From the NCBI GenBank assembly GCA_030789695.1, contig CM061141.1:323191938-323255937 (forward strand): a stretch of DNA of 64,000 bases. Direction: 5' to 3'. The translations under genes were made by a program, and so were the position numbers. Positions 12,970 to 24,504 of the stretch are shown in pieces (within the stretch, counting starts at the first letter, position 1; each line of letters opens with the position of its first letter). The notes under the pieces are model-generated. The model was not told where the DNA came from. It saw nothing but the letters and a program-made list of their open reading frames with translations, and made no database searches. This DNA is from Scilla litardierei (lineage: Eukaryota; Streptophyta; Magnoliopsida; Asparagales; Asparagaceae).

Positions 12970-13047
12970 TATGCAATACGATAGCATGAGAAAAGAAATT
13001 GAATTGTACGCAATTCAATATCTGCTCTCATGCTATCGTATTGCATA
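12970..13047 (+). repeat. 22-bp perfect inverted repeat, private to the left LTR
   Basis: Arms 12970-12991 and 13026-13047 are exact reverse complements (the second begins TCTCATGCTATCG). An inner pair, AATTGAATTG and CAATTCAAT, lies between them. The right LTR has only the right arm (near 22074), so about 37 bp were copied in reverse orientation into the left LTR after insertion. Confidence 0.85.
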
Positions 13048-16000
13048 TCACATGCCATTTCATGCATTGAATGTCTTGTAATGAATGTGAGCACATGCTA
13101 CTAATGAAATGTAAGCTGCGGCGAGTAGGATTTTGACTCCTACATCATGAATGAGGCTAGGTTAACCCTATGCCATAAACACTTCCTGGCACGTGATTTA
13201 GAAGATGAGCACCAGTTCATACACACGTGGAGGGATAAGGTTAAGCGGCCACTCAGCGTAGAAGTGTGCTCGTACAGCAACTTCAGCTGTATGGCGTAAA
13301 CCCTGTGCACGACGTGAACGCCTGTTTTATTGCTTTTCATAAAATATTGTTTAGTAGCTTTTGCTACGACGTGCCATGCATCGTAAAATATCATGTTCAT
13401 TATAAGTGTTGCATTCATGAAATAATATGCAATGTCATCATATTTAAAATTCTAAGTTGCATTCATCTTATAACTGTTATACTTTATGTTTCATTGCACA
13501 AAAGTCTCCCTTTCTCTTTTTGGAGATTTTGCTGACATGTGCCATTTTCTTTTTGGGTGTTACATGTCAGGCTTTGAGTCTGAGGTAGTTGCTGAGGACG
13601 ACCAGGTTGTTGACGTCCAGTTCGAGGTTATCGGAACCAGTCCTAGTCTCAGTTGGAGGTTTTTCTTAGTTGTTGCTGTTAGTTTCGTTGCGTAGCACCA
13701 TTTCTATGTTTTAGTTTCGACCATACTTATGCCTTTTTAAGACTCTCTTGTACTTCTTTTATGACTTACCTCTAGATGTTTGGAATAATAAATTGGATGT
13801 TGTTTGAATGTTGGTTCTTTATTGCAGGCGTTCAATTATTATTGTTGTTGTTGTTTCATTGCAATGCAAGAGCCTGCGAATGGATGAACACACAGACGCT
13901 TATAAGACTGTAGCTTCACAACTTCAAGTCTGAGCGGACCTCTTCGCGTCTCGCCTTCCATACTTGGGAAGCGGGACGTGACAGGTTTTTGTGGTGGACC
14001 ATGCAGGTCGTTGCACCTGTGAAATATCGAAACAACGATAATAATAAAACATCCATTGAAACATTCGAAACATTCGAGTTATAAAATTTGAGTCTAATAT
14101 GAAGGTTTTCCTTGTCTTAGATGGTAGGAAGACTTAGATAGACGTCCAAGTTTGATAGTCAGGTACCTTCATTAAGGTCATCTTAGGATACCTTAGCAGC
14201 CTCTCACCCAGCCCTGACCATATTAGACTTCTATAATTTTTTCCTTTAGTAGTTCGCTTGGGTCCATCAAATTTCGGGCCCAGCAGAACGTAATCTTGAT
14301 CCTCTAAGGACCCTTTCCCTGAGATCTCTATTACACTCTAGTTCATTAGAAAGTCTTGGTGCTAAGTTCTCCTAATCTTTAGTCGGCCCGATAACTAAAA
14401 CCCCCAATTCCTATCATTTTTCTAATCATTACACTTTTAAGCTAATGACCATAGAACCCCATCGTAGCAGAATCACTAAGTTATTTTTCCAGTCGTATTT
14501 ACGTTTTGAATATTTGATTCACTTCCTTGCTCTCGATTCACGTGATTCCTTCGTGTCGTTCAACATCAATCGTTGAATCTTTTCCCTTTTCCATCCTAAT
14601 CATTCGAAAAGTATTTTTAATATTATTTTTGAACTCCTCTCCCAGTTTAGATTATTTGAAAAAATTTAGCATGAGCTTAGACTTCCTACCCTTCGGTTGA
14701 CTTAAATTCATCCTTTGAATTTTGAAACTTTTTACCGAAATCTTTAAACTACTACCTTATATATTTTCTAACCTATATCTTTTATACTCGTGTGAATATT
14801 TTACTTTCTTCATATAATGATTTTTCGATAATCCAATAAACCACTTCTTCTCTTATTATATATATATACTACCCAAACTTATTTCAAACAACTTATTGTA
14901 CCGACCTCTAAATATTTTTCTATGCGAAAGAAAACTCCAACCTTCCAAGTATGTCCGCTTTTATATTCTTCGTTTTTCTTCCTACTCCAAAGTGTTTAGT
15001 ATAAATCTAGTTCCAATTACAGAACATGCACTTCATCTCTATATTAATTATTTTTTGTCTAATCCCTACTTCATATTTTAACTTATATCATCTACACGCT
15101 ATTTTCCTGTATTTTATAAGATATTATTATATCTTTCTTTCCTTACTTAAATATTCACAATTATATCCATGTTTCACCTAACCAAGCTATCTCATTATCC
15201 TCGCCTTATCTGAACCCGTTCATCCCGATCTTGTTTCGTTACGCTATTTGATTTCGGTTCCATTACTATTGCTTAGCATCCTACTAGTGCTTGTCGTTGC
15301 CTATGTCAGCCTTAGTGTAGTATGGTGGACCCATTAGTTTTTTGTGATGTCGTCGTGGTGCATGTATATAGGTAGAGTGTGTGGACCCGTGTGTGTGAAC
15401 CCCTGCTTACCACTCATGTATGAGTGTGCTACACTTAGTATATTGATGATTGTCTATGGTGTTATATCTGCATACACAGTGTTATTCATGATATATATGA
15501 AGTTGTATCAATGATAGTATTTACATATGTGTGTGTGGATAGATGTACCATTTTAGGGATGTCTGTGTATATTAGAATTAATGCTGGAATATCTACTAGT
15601 GGTGTATATAGTTTGAAGGTACTTGTAAATGCTTGAAATAGTATACTACTATAGTCATGTGTATGTTAGGTGTTATGATAATAAGTGTACTTATAGTTAA
15701 GTGTGCAGGCCTATTATATAATCTATATGTTAGTACGTTTGATCGTGTGCTCGTACGTAGATATGTATGTGCTTAGTCATATGTAGATATATACTTACTG
15801 TATGAATATAAGTGATATACGTATGGTAATATGGTTATAATTTTGTATAGTATTACTTGCCTTTAAGGGATGTTGCGTGTGTGCGTGTATACCATGAGGT
15901 ATACACGATTATTGTATGACGTAACTATGTATGGATAGGTATATGTAGTAGTATACTAATTATATGTAAATTGCAATGGTGTGAATATATTATAGTATGT

Positions 16001-16130
16001 AAAGTGATTGCATTATGGGAGTGTTACTTGACTAGGTTTAGGGTGTGATTGATACTATTGTGTGTATATGATAGCATGTGTTTTTGTTTGTATAGTGTGA
16101 CGAGTAATATGATTACGTTGGGGGGGTGTG

Positions 16131-16166
16131 TGTATGTATGTATGTATGTATGTATGTATGTATATA
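16131..16166. repeat. (GTAT)n microsatellite
   Basis: Eight or so GTAT copies end in TATATATG directly at the left end of the MULE-like element. Confidence 0.9.
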
Positions 16167-16168
16167 TG

Positions 16169-17407
16169 GGTAAAATGCGCCTGCTCTCAGCTCAGATGGG
16201 ATTCATGCGCTCGACCCCTCCCTACCGTCCGATTCGATCCGTGATCATGGTAATATCTGACCTTTTGGTGCAATTACCAAAACGCCATTTAAGCTCTTTT
16301 CAGTGTGCCTCTGTACTAAATTACCTTTAAGCCCTTTGTTTGAAATGTCATTCCAATATTTGGGCTGCCTTTTTCATTATCACTATGCGTATCCTCTTCA
16401 TATACGTTGTTTGCACTGTCATTTTCAGCTTCAATCTCATTTGGCATATCCTGATCATGCACAAAGGGTTCACTCTCTTCGATTTTCATTTTCTACATTA
16501 GAAACAAGTAAAAATATCGGTAATATTGACGCAGTATGACTACTATACATGTCTATCCAAGTAGCAGTAGATTATCATCAGCTTGTTAGTTGAAACCACA
16601 CCACTATTACTAATCATGTTAAAAGGCCTTGCGTATTATAGCTATTCTTTTTCAATCTGATCTAATTGTTACCATCATATTCGATGACCAGATCAAATAC
16701 ATCAAAAAATCAAACATATCAACCGTTTTGCGCGGTGGGCAATATTATGTACGCCATTCGATCTATGTTGTTATGCTATATGAGCGGCTTCAGTAAGTTT
16801 TGATGGACATCTCATATTGCTTAACGTGCACAACGGGTGATATGTTTGAAGGGATTTGCGCGGAGAGTAATTTCCATCGCAACACTTCGCTAGTTTGGAA
16901 ATTACTCACCGCGCAAAACGATACAAAAATTTAGCCCGTTGTGCGCGGAGAGGAATTTCCAGCGCTAATCGTCAAAAGGTTGGAAATTACTCACCGCGCA
17001 AAACCCTTCAAATATTTATCCCGTTGTGCGCGTTGAGCAATATGAGATGTCCAACAAATTAGGGATGCCGATCCTTACCTCGATGGAGGAGAGTAGGAGG
17101 GGAATCAACGAGCGTGTGATGGCCTGGATTTAGGGGCGATCTTAGGCGTGGGCTGTTGAAATCGAAGACATTGTGCAAAACTGGGGATCTACTCCAGCTT
17201 CTGTGTTTTGCGCGGGAGTGAGCTGTGAGCAAAAGAATTGGTGGCGATTGTATTTTAGTACAAAAGGGCTTAAAGGTAATTTAGTACAGAGGCGCATTGC
17301 AAAGAGCTTAAAGGGCGTTTTGGTAATTGCACCAGCGGATCGAATTAGACGGTGGGGAGGGGTCGAGCGCAGGAATCCAATCTGAGCTTGAGCGCAGACG
17401 CATTTTA

Positions 17408-17409
<2 letters not shown>
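16169..17409. mobile_element. MULE-like non-autonomous DNA transposon with long TIRs
   Basis: The ends GGTAAAATGCG and CGCATTTTACC open long terminal inverted repeats. The left one is about 16169-16341 and the right one 17261-17409. They match over most of their length, including CTCGACCCCTCCC, GGTGCAATTACCAAAACGCC and CTGTACTAAATTACCTTTAA. The left arm has about 20 extra bases. No transposase is present. Flanks are low-complexity TA/TG, so a 9-bp TSD (GTATATATG against ATATATATA) is only suggestive. Long TIRs and AT-rich flanks fit a Mutator-like MITE. Confidence 0.75.
16804..17053. mobile_element. Foldback element inside the MULE-like transposon
   Basis: Arms of about 72 bp (16804-16876 and 16982-17053) start TGGACATCTCATATTGC and end GCAATATGAGATGTCCA. 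Between and within them, two head-to-tail copies of a smaller palindrome (16858-16918 and 16944-17001) carry GCGCGG..TTTCC and GGAAATTACTCACCGCGC. A clear TSD is not visible. It may be a nested MITE or an internal structure of the host element. Confidence 0.65.

Positions 17410-17464
<55 letters not shown>
17410..17464. repeat. (TA)n microsatellite
   Basis: About 27 TA units abut the right end of the MULE-like element. The site is probably the insertion target, later expanded. Confidence 0.95.
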
Positions 17465-17466
<2 letters not shown>

Positions 17467-18333
17467 AGTGGTGTGTTGGTAAGGTATGCATATCGTGTTA
17501 TGAATAATAAAGTATTCTGGTTCTTGTATGAGTCTTTGAGTCTCACTCATGCTTGAGTGGGTATACTCTAAGTATATTGTTATATTTGTTTGTGGTTTGT
17601 GTATAGTGCTGTGAACATAGTAGTGTGTGTAGCGATAGGTTTGGTTGTGCCTGGTTACGTTACGCATACGGTTGTGGGTGGCTATACCATTATATAGATA
17701 TAGGTGTGGTTTTGTAGTATAGTTCATTACGAAGGTTTTACATGTTTGAATGTATGTATGCTAGCTAAACTAGGTGTGTAGAATGTGCTAAGTATATAGT
17801 GATATGAGTGGCATGTATGAATAGTATATTAGCGTGTGTGGGCGTGCACCATGCACGGGTAAGTATGTGCTTAGTTATATGTGTTTGCGACTATGGTATG
17901 TGTGTTCTATCTTAAATATAGTTATATGATTGAATGTGGTGTGTATATATGATGAAGTATCTGCGTGTATTTGAATAACCATATTTTTGTGTATTTATAG
18001 TCGTGGTGAATGTATATTAGATATAGCAAACATTATTTAATATTGTATGTTGTGATTACAGGTGTTGATATGTTTGGTGTCGAATATACACTAGGAGATA
18101 TAGGGAGTAGTATATCCATGTTTGTTTTGTTCATATGTAGTTATCTATACGTGAAGTACTACGATGGTATTTGCTAGTATGAAACTATTTTTATGTAGGT
18201 GTCTGTACCATGGTTATGTGATAAGTGAGTGATAGTTATATAAGGGATGTACGTGACTATATGAATGATTAAAGTACACGTATAAATTTGACTATCTATG
18301 ATAGGTATAAGTACAGAATGTGCATATATATAT

Positions 18334-18334
<1 letters not shown>

Positions 18335-18382
<48 letters not shown>
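18335..18382. repeat. (CA)n microsatellite
   Basis: About 22 CA units, flanked by TATATATATA on the left and CATATATACATACACG on the right, lie in the LARD interior. Confidence 0.95.
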
Positions 18383-18388
<6 letters not shown>

Positions 18389-18548
18389 CATACACGTATT
18401 TGTAGTATTAATGTTTGACTACCTAGTGCATATATAAGCACTTGCAGTAACTATACATGGTTTGAATTATAGTGTGATATGATTGGGGTAGTTACTAGAA
18501 TGGCTAGATATATTTTTACTTCGAAAGTCCGAGGATGGACTTTGCTCT

Positions 18549-18561
18549 AAGGTGGGTAGGA
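18549..18561 (+). other. Polypurine tract of the LARD
   Basis: AAGGTGGGTAGGA lies immediately before the TGTCACG start of the right LTR. The preceding GTCCGAGGATGGAC resembles the 'cgaggacgaa' ending common before the 3' LTR of Tekay/Del elements. The minus-strand LARD has the same tract. Confidence 0.85.
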
Positions 18562-20209
18562 TGTCACGATTGCTTTTCGACCGTATGTTTTTCGTGCGCT
18601 TACCTTCTTGTTCGTATGCGTATTTTTGTGACCTCCTCCTGTATCCCGAATGCACGAAGTTATATGTCGTTGTGACCCTCAGAAGGAGTAGTTATATTAT
18701 GGAATTTTTTGTGAACGTCATTTCACGGGTCGTTCTCCCATAAATCAGCGTTGATTGAAGGGGTGTCGTAACTTTAGACTTCGACGTTTGATCTTTTTAT
18801 TTTTAGTTCCGTTCTCAGTTAACCTAGCATGTGACTGATCATCTTAGTCTCGATCCTCTCGTCGACACAGTCGTCCCGATATTTTTCTTGTATTTATCGG
18901 ACGCCGTTAGACTCTCCTTTCACCCTAATCACTTTTTGTAATTAGCATAGACTTAACCCTAATTAAATTAAAACTAAATCAAATCTCTAGGATTACCTAC
19001 GTATCACATGATATTTCCTTATCTATATGTCACACTAGATCTACCCTCCCCCTCACACACACACACTCTCTCCAATCACCTTAAATCTACCCCCCTTTTC
19101 ACCCCAAATAGAAACTTCTCATTGTTATACGAAACTCAGCCACCCTAGGGTTTAACTCACGCACAGCCGCCACCTTCTTCCCATAGCAGCCGTCATCTTC
19201 CCTCGCCATCGCCGGCCCCTTGCCCATAGCCGCCGGCCACACAACTCCGACCACCCTCCTCCACAAACCTGCCGCACAACCCATCTTCTCCATGCAAAAC
19301 TGCCCTTCCCCCCAAGCAGCTATCTGCCGCACTCCCCCACAAACGGTAGCCCAGCTTGTCGCACAGCCCCCTAAACATCCCCACGGCCGGCCACCTCCGG
19401 TCACTCATCTATCTGGCCAACCCACCGCCTACACAAACAGCCGCGGCGTACCCCCCAGAGCTGCCGCAACCCTCCCTCCCTCTCTAAACAGTCGCACAGC
19501 CCTTCCTCCTCCACGACAGTTCGGCCACCACCCATCAGGCCACCTCCCATAGCCGCACGATACCCGAGCCCCTTGCCTTCAACAACCCCCGCACGGCAGC
19601 CCCCATTAACTACCGAGGCCTCTCTCCCTTCACCCTGATCCACCCAGCACTCTACAGCCGGTTCCCTTAGGCCGCAACCACTAGCAGTGGCCTCCCTTGC
19701 CCCCGTGCCCCCGCGGCCACCTTCGCCACTGTCCGTTGCCTCTAGTCGTTGCCATCTTCGCCGTAGTCTGCCGTACCTTGCTCGCTATCGGAATCCAACC
19801 CCTGACATCGCTACCCGACGTCAGTGTAGCTCTCGCGTCGTGTTGAGGTATATATTGATCGCGTCCGAGTTACACCCGAAAAACGACTTGTAGTATTACC
19901 GCAAGCGCACGGTGTAGCGGCGAGCGGGTATCAAACTCAGGGAGGAAAAATGACCGTGTCTTTTTCCAATCACCTAGCTATCAAGAGAATCAAGAATAGT
20001 TTGGTGTAATAGTCACAATCGTTCAAGTATCAAGAGAAATATCAATATAATGAAGCGTCTAGGGATAGGAAATCCCCACTACGGACCTTCTCTCGTCCTT
20101 GTGAATCATAAGTTTCATTATTGCTAAGCTTGAATATAGGTGAACTAGTCGCAACTTAATGTAGAACCAAGCGCACGCTCTCGTGCTATTGCCGGTCTAT
20201 AGCAAACCT

Positions 20210-20509
20210 AGGATATGGCCCACTCTCGTGCAAACCCTAGCCTAAGCCGCTAGCGGGAAGAACGACATCATTGTTCAATCATATCTCGAGCCCACTCTCG
20301 TGCAAACTTGAGCTACGACCTAGGTTATGATAGTTCCTATCCGTCCAATCACTTGCAAACGGATATTAGTATAGAATCACAATTAAAAATCCTAGCTTTG
20401 GCCCAATCTCTTGCAAACCAAATTTAGAGAAATCCAATTGCCAATTTAAATCGAATATCTAGGCCTTCCTATCAATTGGGATCCAATCTCTTGCAAATCC
20501 CAATCGATA
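20210..20509 (-). repeat. Hairpin array with conserved 16-nt loops
   Basis: Five units occur on the plus-strand listing. Each has a 16-nt loop of type CCCACTCTCGTGCAAA or TCCAATCTCTTGCAAA between short inverted arms. Examples are TATCCG/CGGATA (20338-20343 and 20360-20365) and TATCAATTGGGA/TCCCAATCGATA (20470-20481 and 20498-20509). Relative to the LTR at 52559-54086, the first pair changed from TATTCG/CGAATA, which keeps pairing. They lie downstream of the TATA box in sense direction, so they would be in the RNA. Confidence 0.75.
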
Positions 20510-20870
20510 TGAATTCCTAGCTACCTGTAATCTATCGATCAAAACCTAACCTTAATCAATTCTAGCAACAAATCTACAAATTCATCACAATTAAGAGATA
20601 GGGTCCATTGGGTTCATCCACATGCCCTAGGACGATGGCACTACTCACAAAGCATCATGCAAATATCAAAAAAATCAATAATAATCGCGGCATAATTCAT
20701 TGCAAAAGAGAAATAATGCATAAAAATCGAGTTTTTAATAGAAATAGACAAACCAACGTAATTGCCGACGATCTCCAGCTGAGATTTCACAAAGAGTAGC
20801 CGTCAAAATCCTAAAAGAAAGTCTAAAAATTAATTGTTCAAAAGCTCTCTAAACTAGGGTAAAAACAGGG

Positions 20871-20878
20871 TTTAAATA
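20871..20878 (-). promoter_or_regulatory. TATA box of the solo LTR
   Basis: The minus strand reads GGTATTTAAACC here, about 85 bp downstream of the U3 palindrome array. The same arrangement is at 53338-53345. Confidence 0.6.
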
Positions 20879-20962
20879 CCCTCTAAAATCGACCAAAAAA
20901 TCGTGCCCAAATTGCTCCTGCGCAGCCCAGAAATCGCAGTCCTAACAGCAGTCGGAGAGGGT

Positions 20963-21324
20963 CACTCGGCCGAGTGACCCTTGTCACTCTGCCGAGTGAC
21001 AAACACTGTAAAAAAACAGTAACTTCAGATGTTTCAGGGTTTGTCTTCAGGGGGTGGCTCGGCCGAGTGGCTTCTTTACTCGGCCGAGTGAGCATTCATG
21101 CTCGGCCGAGTGGGGCCTCCTCAGGATCTCTGAAATTTCCAGTATCTCTGGCCTTTCTCTGGACGATTTCCCTGTACCACTCGGGCGAGTGAAGTTTATC
21201 ACTCGGCCGAGTGGGATTTCTTCATTCGACCGAGTATACGCTGAAATCATCCTGTGCGTATCCGTTCTGGTCGGCCGAGTGGGACTTCTTGTTCGGCCGA
21301 GTGGTTGGTCTAATCGGCCGAGTG
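20963..21324 (-). promoter_or_regulatory. U3 array of CACTCGGCCGAGTG palindromes, 11 copies
   Basis: Eleven copies of the 14-bp palindrome or one- to three-base variants (such as CACTCTGCCGAGTG and CACTCGGGCGAGTG) occur in about 360 bp, unevenly spaced. Position directly upstream of the TATA box suggests protein-binding sites. Being symmetrical, each could bind a homodimer. Each is also rich in CG and CCG methylation sites. Confidence 0.75.
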
Positions 21325-21915
21325 ATGTGCTGAAATGCTCGTTTCTTCTTCTTTTTGCCTCCTCGTCGCTCCTATTGATTTCCTTCTTCTTCCGCTCATT
21401 CTCAATTGCTGATAAGCCCTCGAATGAGTCGTTGGCGACACTCCTAAGCGCTTGCAAATCCCTTGATCTCAAAATCGCTCCAGATCGCTCCATATTTCCT
21501 GAAATACGACAAAAACAAGAAATAGTGAAAAACATCGCAATATTGTCGAATAATTGTGAAAAACGCAATATGGACGATCAAAATGACATGCAAACATGCA
21601 GAAAAAAGGTATAAAATATGGAGTGATCATATACCGATCCGTAGAAACCCACACCCGCCTGTTTAACAAGATAAAAATCATCATATTTCATTGTCTTGGA
21701 TTAAATCACTAATTGAAAATTAAATAATACGGGACTGTAGGTTGGTGATTGGTGATTGGTGATTGAGCACATAGGAGATCTGGACCCTGTTGATTGGAGA
21801 CTTGTGGACGCTATTTCAGGCAAGTGAAACTTGCTCAGATTATTGTTAAAGCCATGTTTAAGCTATTTTGTGAATTTGTGTAAAAGAGGCTAGACGATGA
21901 AATGATAGTCGCATA

Positions 21916-21995
21916 GACACCATGCTTGATCTAGTTTGACAACGAAGCTAGATCCGACACCATACTTGATCTAGCTTGACAACGAAGCTAGATCC
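21916..21995 (+). repeat. Tandem 40-bp hairpin unit in the right LARD LTR
   Basis: Two copies (21916-21955 and 21956-21995) correspond to 12831-12910 of the left LTR. The second has a perfect 10-bp stem around GACAACG. Confidence 0.85.
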
Positions 21996-23049
21996 GACAC
22001 AATTGCCATGTCATTTCTTGCATATCACATGTCACGTTTATTTTAATATAACTGTACGCAATTCAATATCTTCTCTCATGCTATCGTATTGCATATCACA
22101 TGCCATTTCATGCATTGAATGTCTTGTAATGAATGTGTAGCACACGCTACTAATGAAATGTAAGCTGCGACGAGTAGGATTTTGACTCCTACATCATGAA
22201 TGATGCTAGGTCAACCCTATGCCATAAACACTTCCCGGCTCATGATCCAGAAGATGAGCACCAGTTCATACTTACGTGGAGGAGTAGGTTTAAGCGGCCA
22301 CTCAGCGTAGAAGTGTGCCCGTACAGCAACTTCAGCCGCAAGGCGTAAACCCTGTGCATGACGCGAACGCCTGTTTTACTGCTTGTCATAAAATATTGTT
22401 TAGTAGCTTTTGCTATGGCGTGCCATGCATCGTAAAATATCATGTTCATTATAATTATTGCATTCATGAAATAATATGCCATGTCATCATATTTAAACTG
22501 CTAAGTTGCATTCATCTTATAACTGCTATACTTTATGTTTCCTTACACAAAAGTCTCCCTTTCCCTTTTTGGAGATTTTTGCTGACATGTGCCCTTTTCT
22601 CTTTGGGTGTCACATGTCAGGCTTTGTGTCTGAGGTAGTTGTTGAGGACGACCATGTTGTTGACGTCCAGTTCGAGGTTACCGGAGACTAGTCCTAGTCT
22701 CAGTTGGAGGTTTTTCTTAGTTGCTGCTGTTAGTTTCGGTGCGTAGCACCATTTCTATGTTTTAGATTCGCCCATGCTTGGGCCTTCTATTTAGACTCTC
22801 TTGTGCTTCTTTTATGACTTATCTCTGGATGTTTGGAATAATAAATTGGATGTTGTTTGAATGTTGGTTCTTTATTACCGGCGTTCAATTATTATTTTTG
22901 TTGTTATTTTATTGCAATGCAAGAACCTGCAAATGGATGAACACACAGACGATTATCATACTGTAGCTTCACAGGTTCAAGTCTGAGCGGACCTCTTCGC
23001 GTCTCACCTTCTATACTTGGGAAGCGGGGCGTGACACAGTACGTCGGAG

Positions 23050-24480
23050 AAATGCTGAAAGAAAGAAGAAGCTTGCACTGGAATCCATGGTAGAGATTCA
23101 CAATCCTCCAGCACCACCTCCTCCTGTGAATAATCATCTACCACCATCTCCACCACCTCCTAGATCACTTATGGATTTCTTTATGCCCTTCAATGGGTCT
23201 ACATCAAGTATCCTAAGGCCACCGGTGGAGCCTATCAACTTTGAGCTGAAACCATCGTTGATCAGCTTTATACAACAAGATCAATTTGGAGGGTCACCCA
23301 TGGAGAACCCAAATGACCATCTCAACAGTTCCTCGAAAAGATGGACTCTCTGAAGATGAATGGCGTCAACTAACAATGCCATTAGGCTAAGACTATTTCC
23401 TTTCTTACTTAGGGACAAGGCCGAGGACTGACTTAGGAGCCATGTGCATAACACTTTTACTTCATTGGATAGTCTTTCTCTTGCATTTCTAACAAAATTC
23501 TTTCCACCAGGAAAAACAGTCAAAATGCACAACAAGATTACAACTTCACCCAGCTTGAACGGGAATCCTGGTACGAAGCTTATGAAAGATTCAAGGATTT
23601 ACAATGCAATTGCGCACACCACGGTGTGCTTGACTGGCTGCTAATCCAATATTTTTATAATAGACTGTCCCGAGAGGTGATGATGTTAATTGATGATGCC
23701 GCTAATGGCACAATTATGAGCAAGACTCTTACTGAAGCTAAAAAGTTGTTGGAAGACATGGCTGCCAACAGTGATTTATGGAGCAACGAGAGAGGCACGT
23801 CCAAGAAGGGAGGTAAGTATGAAATCGATGAAGTCTCAATGCTCTCTGCTAAGTTTTATGCGCTAACTTAACAGTTATCAATGATTGGGCTTGGTACTTC
23901 TAATCCGCCTACAACGGCACTTTGTGAGGTTTGCGGTGTACTGGGACACCAAGGGAACGAATGCCCTACATCGATGACGATACCTAGGCATACCAATCGA
24001 CCAAGTCAATGCATTATATGGAAACAATCCGAGGCCACCAAACAACCCGTACTCTGCTACATACAATCAAGGATGAAGAACCATCCCGATTTTTCTTATA
24101 GGAGTCCGGGACTGCAAGCTCAACCACCGTTCCTGTAACAACCTCAGAATTTCCAAGCACCACCTCCTCAAGTGCCATTTCAGAACTTTAATCAAAGACT
24201 CTCCTCTAATATGCGCTCTAGTTCCAAGTCTAATCTTGAAATTCTAATTGAAAACCACATTCTTTCGCAGGGCCAGAGGAACGAGTACTTTCAATCCTCC
24301 ATCTAGCAATTGATGACTACCATGCAGCAGCTTATGAACACAATGCAATAGCTCGCTATGGGCCAGAAAACAATGGAAAACCAAATGGTACAGATGGCAC
24401 ATCAGCTATCTCAAATAGCAAAACCACAGCGGCATCTACCGGGGCAGACTGAAGCAAACCCCCGATGGCACGTGAATGCC
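23050..24480 (+). pseudogene. Athila/Tat-like gag, frameshifted
   Basis: It resumes at 23037 after the LARD. Recognisable parts are a proline-rich N-terminus (23087-23200), the region around PVEPINFELKPSLISFIQQD (23220-23280) typical of Athila gag, AFLTKFFPPGKTVK (23480-23520), a segment 'WLLIQYFYNRLS..MLIDDAANGTI' (23630-23720) and a CCHC zinc knuckle, CEVCGVLGHQGNEC (23923-23964). Several frameshifts and stops interrupt it (for example near 23345, 23640 and 23870). In the family this protein forms the virus-like particle. Here it cannot be made in full. Confidence 0.85.
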
Positions 24481-24504
24481 ATAACTTTGAGAAACGGAAA
24501 GTAG

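Larger units (their letters stand above)
11260..13983 (+). repeat. Left LTR of the LARD (2,724 bp)
   Basis: It has the start hairpin CGGTCGC..GCGACCG-like at 11265-11282, the ACTCACGCAT box at 11848-11857, a GC-rich core (11880-12570), a doubled 40-bp hairpin unit (12831-12910), a 22-bp inverted repeat found only in this copy (12970-13047) and the tail CACACAGACGCTTATAAG before the end. It differs from the right LTR at many positions and by several indels, so the insertion is not recent. Confidence 0.88.
13984..18561 (+). other. Non-coding internal domain of the LARD
   Basis: It opens with GGTTTTTGTGGTGGACCATG, the putative primer-site zone (tRNA not identified). No gag or pol motif was seen in any frame. 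14000-15300 is mixed sequence; 15300-16160 and 17470-18540 are AT-rich with TGTGTG and TATG words. Three blocks (14251-14300, 15300-15480 and 15884-15905) match, in order, blocks of the minus-strand LARD internal domain (45911-45957, 44640-44830 and 44211-44232). A MULE-like element occupies 16169-17409. Confidence 0.75.
19856..21629 (-). mobile_element. Solo LTR of an Athila-like family, 1,774 bp
   Basis: On the minus strand it runs from TGATCACTCC (21629) to GGACGCGATCA (19856). Flanks TATAT and TATAC are a TSD with one change. The uninterrupted left LARD LTR shows the empty site near 12545. It is a diverged copy of the LTRs of the large minus-strand element (37971-54086 and 62029 onward), with the same U3 palindrome array, TATA box and hairpin array. 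Confidence 0.9.
11260..23036 (+). mobile_element. LARD-type non-coding LTR retrotransposon (Tekay/Del-like), nested
   Basis: LTRs at 11260-13983 and 18562-23036 start TGTCACG and end GACGTGACA or GGCGTGACA. The flanks are CAGCA on the left and CAGTA on the right, a 5-bp TSD with one change. Sequence on either side belongs to the same Athila-like gag leader. The internal part (13984-18561) has no gag or pol similarity. A polypurine tract lies directly before the second LTR. The right LTR holds a further solo LTR (19856-21629). Large LTRs with a conserved non-coding interior are the hallmark of LARDs. Confidence 0.88.
18562..23036 (+). repeat. Right LTR of the LARD, interrupted
   Basis: After removal of the solo LTR and one TSD (19856-21634) it is about 2.7 kb and collinear with 11260-13983. 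The ACTCACGCAC box is at 19155-19164 and the GC-rich core at 19165-19850. The tail GGGAAGCGGGGCGTGACA ends at 23036. Confidence 0.87.

Noticed and set aside
17142..17546. 134-codon frame with a Tyr-Ile run
   Set aside because: It is a translation of the (TA)n microsatellite joined to the MULE-like TIR.
20963..21324. CACTCGGCCGAGTG array as a CRISPR array
   Set aside because: Spacers are short and uneven, repeats are only 14 bp and variable, there are no cas genes, and the setting is a plant LTR.
21047..21614. Frames of 173 and 186 codons through the U3 array
   Set aside because: The palindrome reads as LGRV or TRPS in either direction without stops. Only the short purine-rich segment beyond it is mentioned, as a weak finding.
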